Shown piece after piece: positions 22,091 through 22,966 of a stretch of 22,966 nt of DNA (positions are counted from its first letter, which is position 1; each line of letters begins with the position of its first letter). The notes beneath the pieces are model-generated. The model saw only the letters and a program-made list of their open reading frames with translations. It was not told the origin of the DNA and did not search any database. Source of the DNA: Candidatus Collierbacteria bacterium RIFOXYD1_FULL_40_9 (GTDB lineage Bacteria; Patescibacteriota; Microgenomatia; UBA1400; MFAQ01); NCBI GenBank assembly GCA_001776275.1, contig MFAQ01000004.1, forward strand, positions 14,431 through 37,396. The letters run 5' to 3'. The position numbers and the translations under genes are program-made.

Positions 22091-22561
22091 CTAAATCGTT
22101 TGATTCTTTTTCTCGAAAAACAGATACTTTAGGTAGTCTCCGACTTTTGCAAAGAAAAATGATAGTGTTACATATACCAATGTAAGTATGTCAAAAATCA
22201 TGTACCGGGTGGCGCCGGCAATATAAATAACAGTGTAAGCTATTAACTGATAAATGGCCGCCAGCAACAGGGATGACCCCAAAGCAAGAACCATAACACG
22301 CACTTTCTTGTTCAAACTAGCCTCATCTAAACTTTTTAACAAAGCAATTCTACTTACTGAAAGCTTGTACAAAAAAAGAATTTCTAAAACTGACGGCACC
22401 AAAAAGGCAATAGTTAGCAAGACGTAATACAAAACACCGTCGCCAAGCAAAATCTCTTTTGCGCCACCACTAAGTTGGCGATAAAAAAATAAAAAAATAA
22501 AAAACCCAGCAGGTAAAGCCAGCACACCAGCAATCAATCGATTCTTTAAATCAATGTTCAT
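22091..22561 (-). CDS. Four-helix membrane protein of unknown function
   Basis: 156 aa with about four membrane helices (roughly 8-28, 43-66, 89-112 and 118-140) and a short lysine-rich tail (FFEKKNQTI). It starts MNIDLKNRLIAG. I do not recognise a family; small four-helix proteins of this kind occur in Patescibacteria as uncharacterised DUFs, but that is a general impression. Unlike nearly all its neighbours it has a good SD (AGAGGAG, five bases before the ATG), its own extended -10 promoter and an intrinsic terminator, so it is a stand-alone transcription unit. The ends are well defined. Confidence 0.75.
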   Translation of the reverse strand: MNIDLKNRLIAGVLALPAGFFIFLFFYRQLSGGAKEILLGDGVLYYVLLTIAFLVPSVLEILFLYKLSVSRIALLKSLDEASLNKKVRVMVLALGSSLLLAAIYQLIAYTVIYIAGATRYMIFDILTLVYVTLSFFFAKVGDYLKYLFFEKKNQTI

Positions 22562-22566
22562 AAAAT

Positions 22567-22573
22567 CTCCTCT
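22567..22573 (-). promoter_or_regulatory. Strong Shine-Dalgarno site of the four-helix membrane gene
   Basis: Minus strand AGAGGAG, five bases before the ATG at 22561. It is the only clear SD I found at a start codon in the window. Confidence 0.75.
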
Positions 22574-22580
22574 ACCCCAT

Positions 22581-22589
22581 ATTATATCA
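22581..22589 (-). promoter_or_regulatory. Extended -10 promoter of the four-helix membrane gene
   Basis: The minus strand reads TGATATAAT, the same extended -10 as before rpsP. The start of transcription would be near 22574, giving a leader of about 13 bases with the SD site. There is no clear -35. Confidence 0.6.
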
Positions 22590-22613
22590 ACAAACCTTTA
22601 AAACCACCTCAAA

Positions 22614-22966
22614 TTACTTCAAAAACTCGTTATGAATCCGCTTTAATTGGGGATTGGTTACGTGTGTGTAAATTTGAGTTGTAGCTACATTTTTGTGTCC
22701 CAGCATCTCCTGAACACTCCGAAGGTCAGCCCCGCCCTGAAGAAGAGTGGTGGCAAAAGAGTGCCTCAACACGTGTGGGCTAACTTTAATCGCAATCCCA
22801 GCAGTTCGCTTGTATTTCTCCACAATTCGCTGAATACCTCGCACAGATAGTCTGGCCTTCTCACCAGACATAGCAGGGTCCCACTCACTACCCTTAGGAA
22901 TACGAATCCACAAGGCTCTGTGTGGATCAACCCTGGCAGACAGATAACGACCTAGCCAACCACAGG
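22614..22966 (-). CDS. XerC/XerD-like tyrosine recombinase, C-terminal part (runs off the right edge)
   Basis: The frame is open from the stop at 22614 to the end of the window and continues beyond it, so only the C-terminal 117 or so residues are seen. These carry the tyrosine-recombinase active-site residues: HVLRH in SPHVLRHSFATTLL (His and Arg), LGHKN (second His) and the nucleophile in QIYTHV. The context RSVQEMLGHKNVATTQIYTHV matches XerC/XerD, which resolve chromosome dimers; a mobile-element integrase is possible but the sequence is closer to Xer. A TTG at 22913 is an internal codon, not the start. Read minus strand, the stop lies 52 bases before the start of the membrane gene. Confidence 0.88.
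   Translation of the reverse strand, partial: CGWLGRYLSARVDPHRALWIRIPKGSEWDPAMSGEKARLSVRGIQRIVEKYKRTAGIAIKVSPHVLRHSFATTLLQGGADLRSVQEMLGHKNVATTQIYTHVTNPQLKRIHNEFLK

Noticed and set aside
22614..22966. Integrase of a mobile element with an attachment site nearby
   Set aside because: The visible part resembles XerC/XerD and no inverted repeats, tRNA or cargo genes are seen beside it; the N-terminal part is outside the window.

Overview
The window looks like a chromosome segment from a small-genome bacterium of the Candidate Phyla Radiation (Patescibacteria), most likely Microgenomates-like. The reasons are an A+T-leaning sequence, almost no spacing between genes, very few Shine-Dalgarno sites, a type IV pilus (T4P) locus of the monoderm kind with no secretin gene, and short versions of housekeeping proteins such as the DNA polymerase III delta' subunit. 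The lineage is an inference from these traits and was not tested by phylogeny.

Layout. (1) 39-3894, plus strand: a 30-codon one-helix membrane ORF, recG, rpmF, nusB, rnc, rpsP and khpA, i.e. a DNA-repair helicase followed by ribosome and RNA-processing genes, many of them overlapping. (2) 3891-15752, minus strand: a complete T4P operon, read leftward as pilB, pilT, pilC, a probable major pilin, pilD, four related small prepilins, then a GspH/FimU-, PilV-, PilW- and PilX-like tip set, then pilM, pilN, pilO. It ends in a 4-bp convergent overlap with khpA. (3) 15807-16442, minus: a short DNA polymerase III delta'-like gene at the head of the pilus genes. (4) 16491-22054, plus: gyrB, a family II (DHH) inorganic pyrophosphatase, then gyrA, divergent from the pilus side. 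(5) 22091-22966, minus: an unrecognised four-helix membrane protein with its own promoter, SD site and terminator, then the C-terminal part of a XerC/D-like tyrosine recombinase running off the right edge.

How it works together. PilB and PilT power extension and retraction, PilC is the inner-membrane platform, PilM/N/O form the cytoplasmic and inner-membrane alignment complex, PilD cleaves the prepilins, and the eight or nine prepilins build the fibre and its tip. Every prepilin except the PilX-like one has an even number of cysteines in its mature part (2, 4 or 6), which suggests disulfide-stabilised pilins.

The most unusual signal is in the gene starts. Several genes (rpsP, pilB, the probable major pilin, one minor pilin, rpmF) have a good -10 element ending only 6-8 bases before the start codon, often with a -35 element exactly 17 bases further upstream. 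This predicts leaderless or nearly leaderless mRNAs. No tRNA, rRNA, CRISPR array or insertion sequence was seen, and no gene-free stretch exceeds 140 bases.
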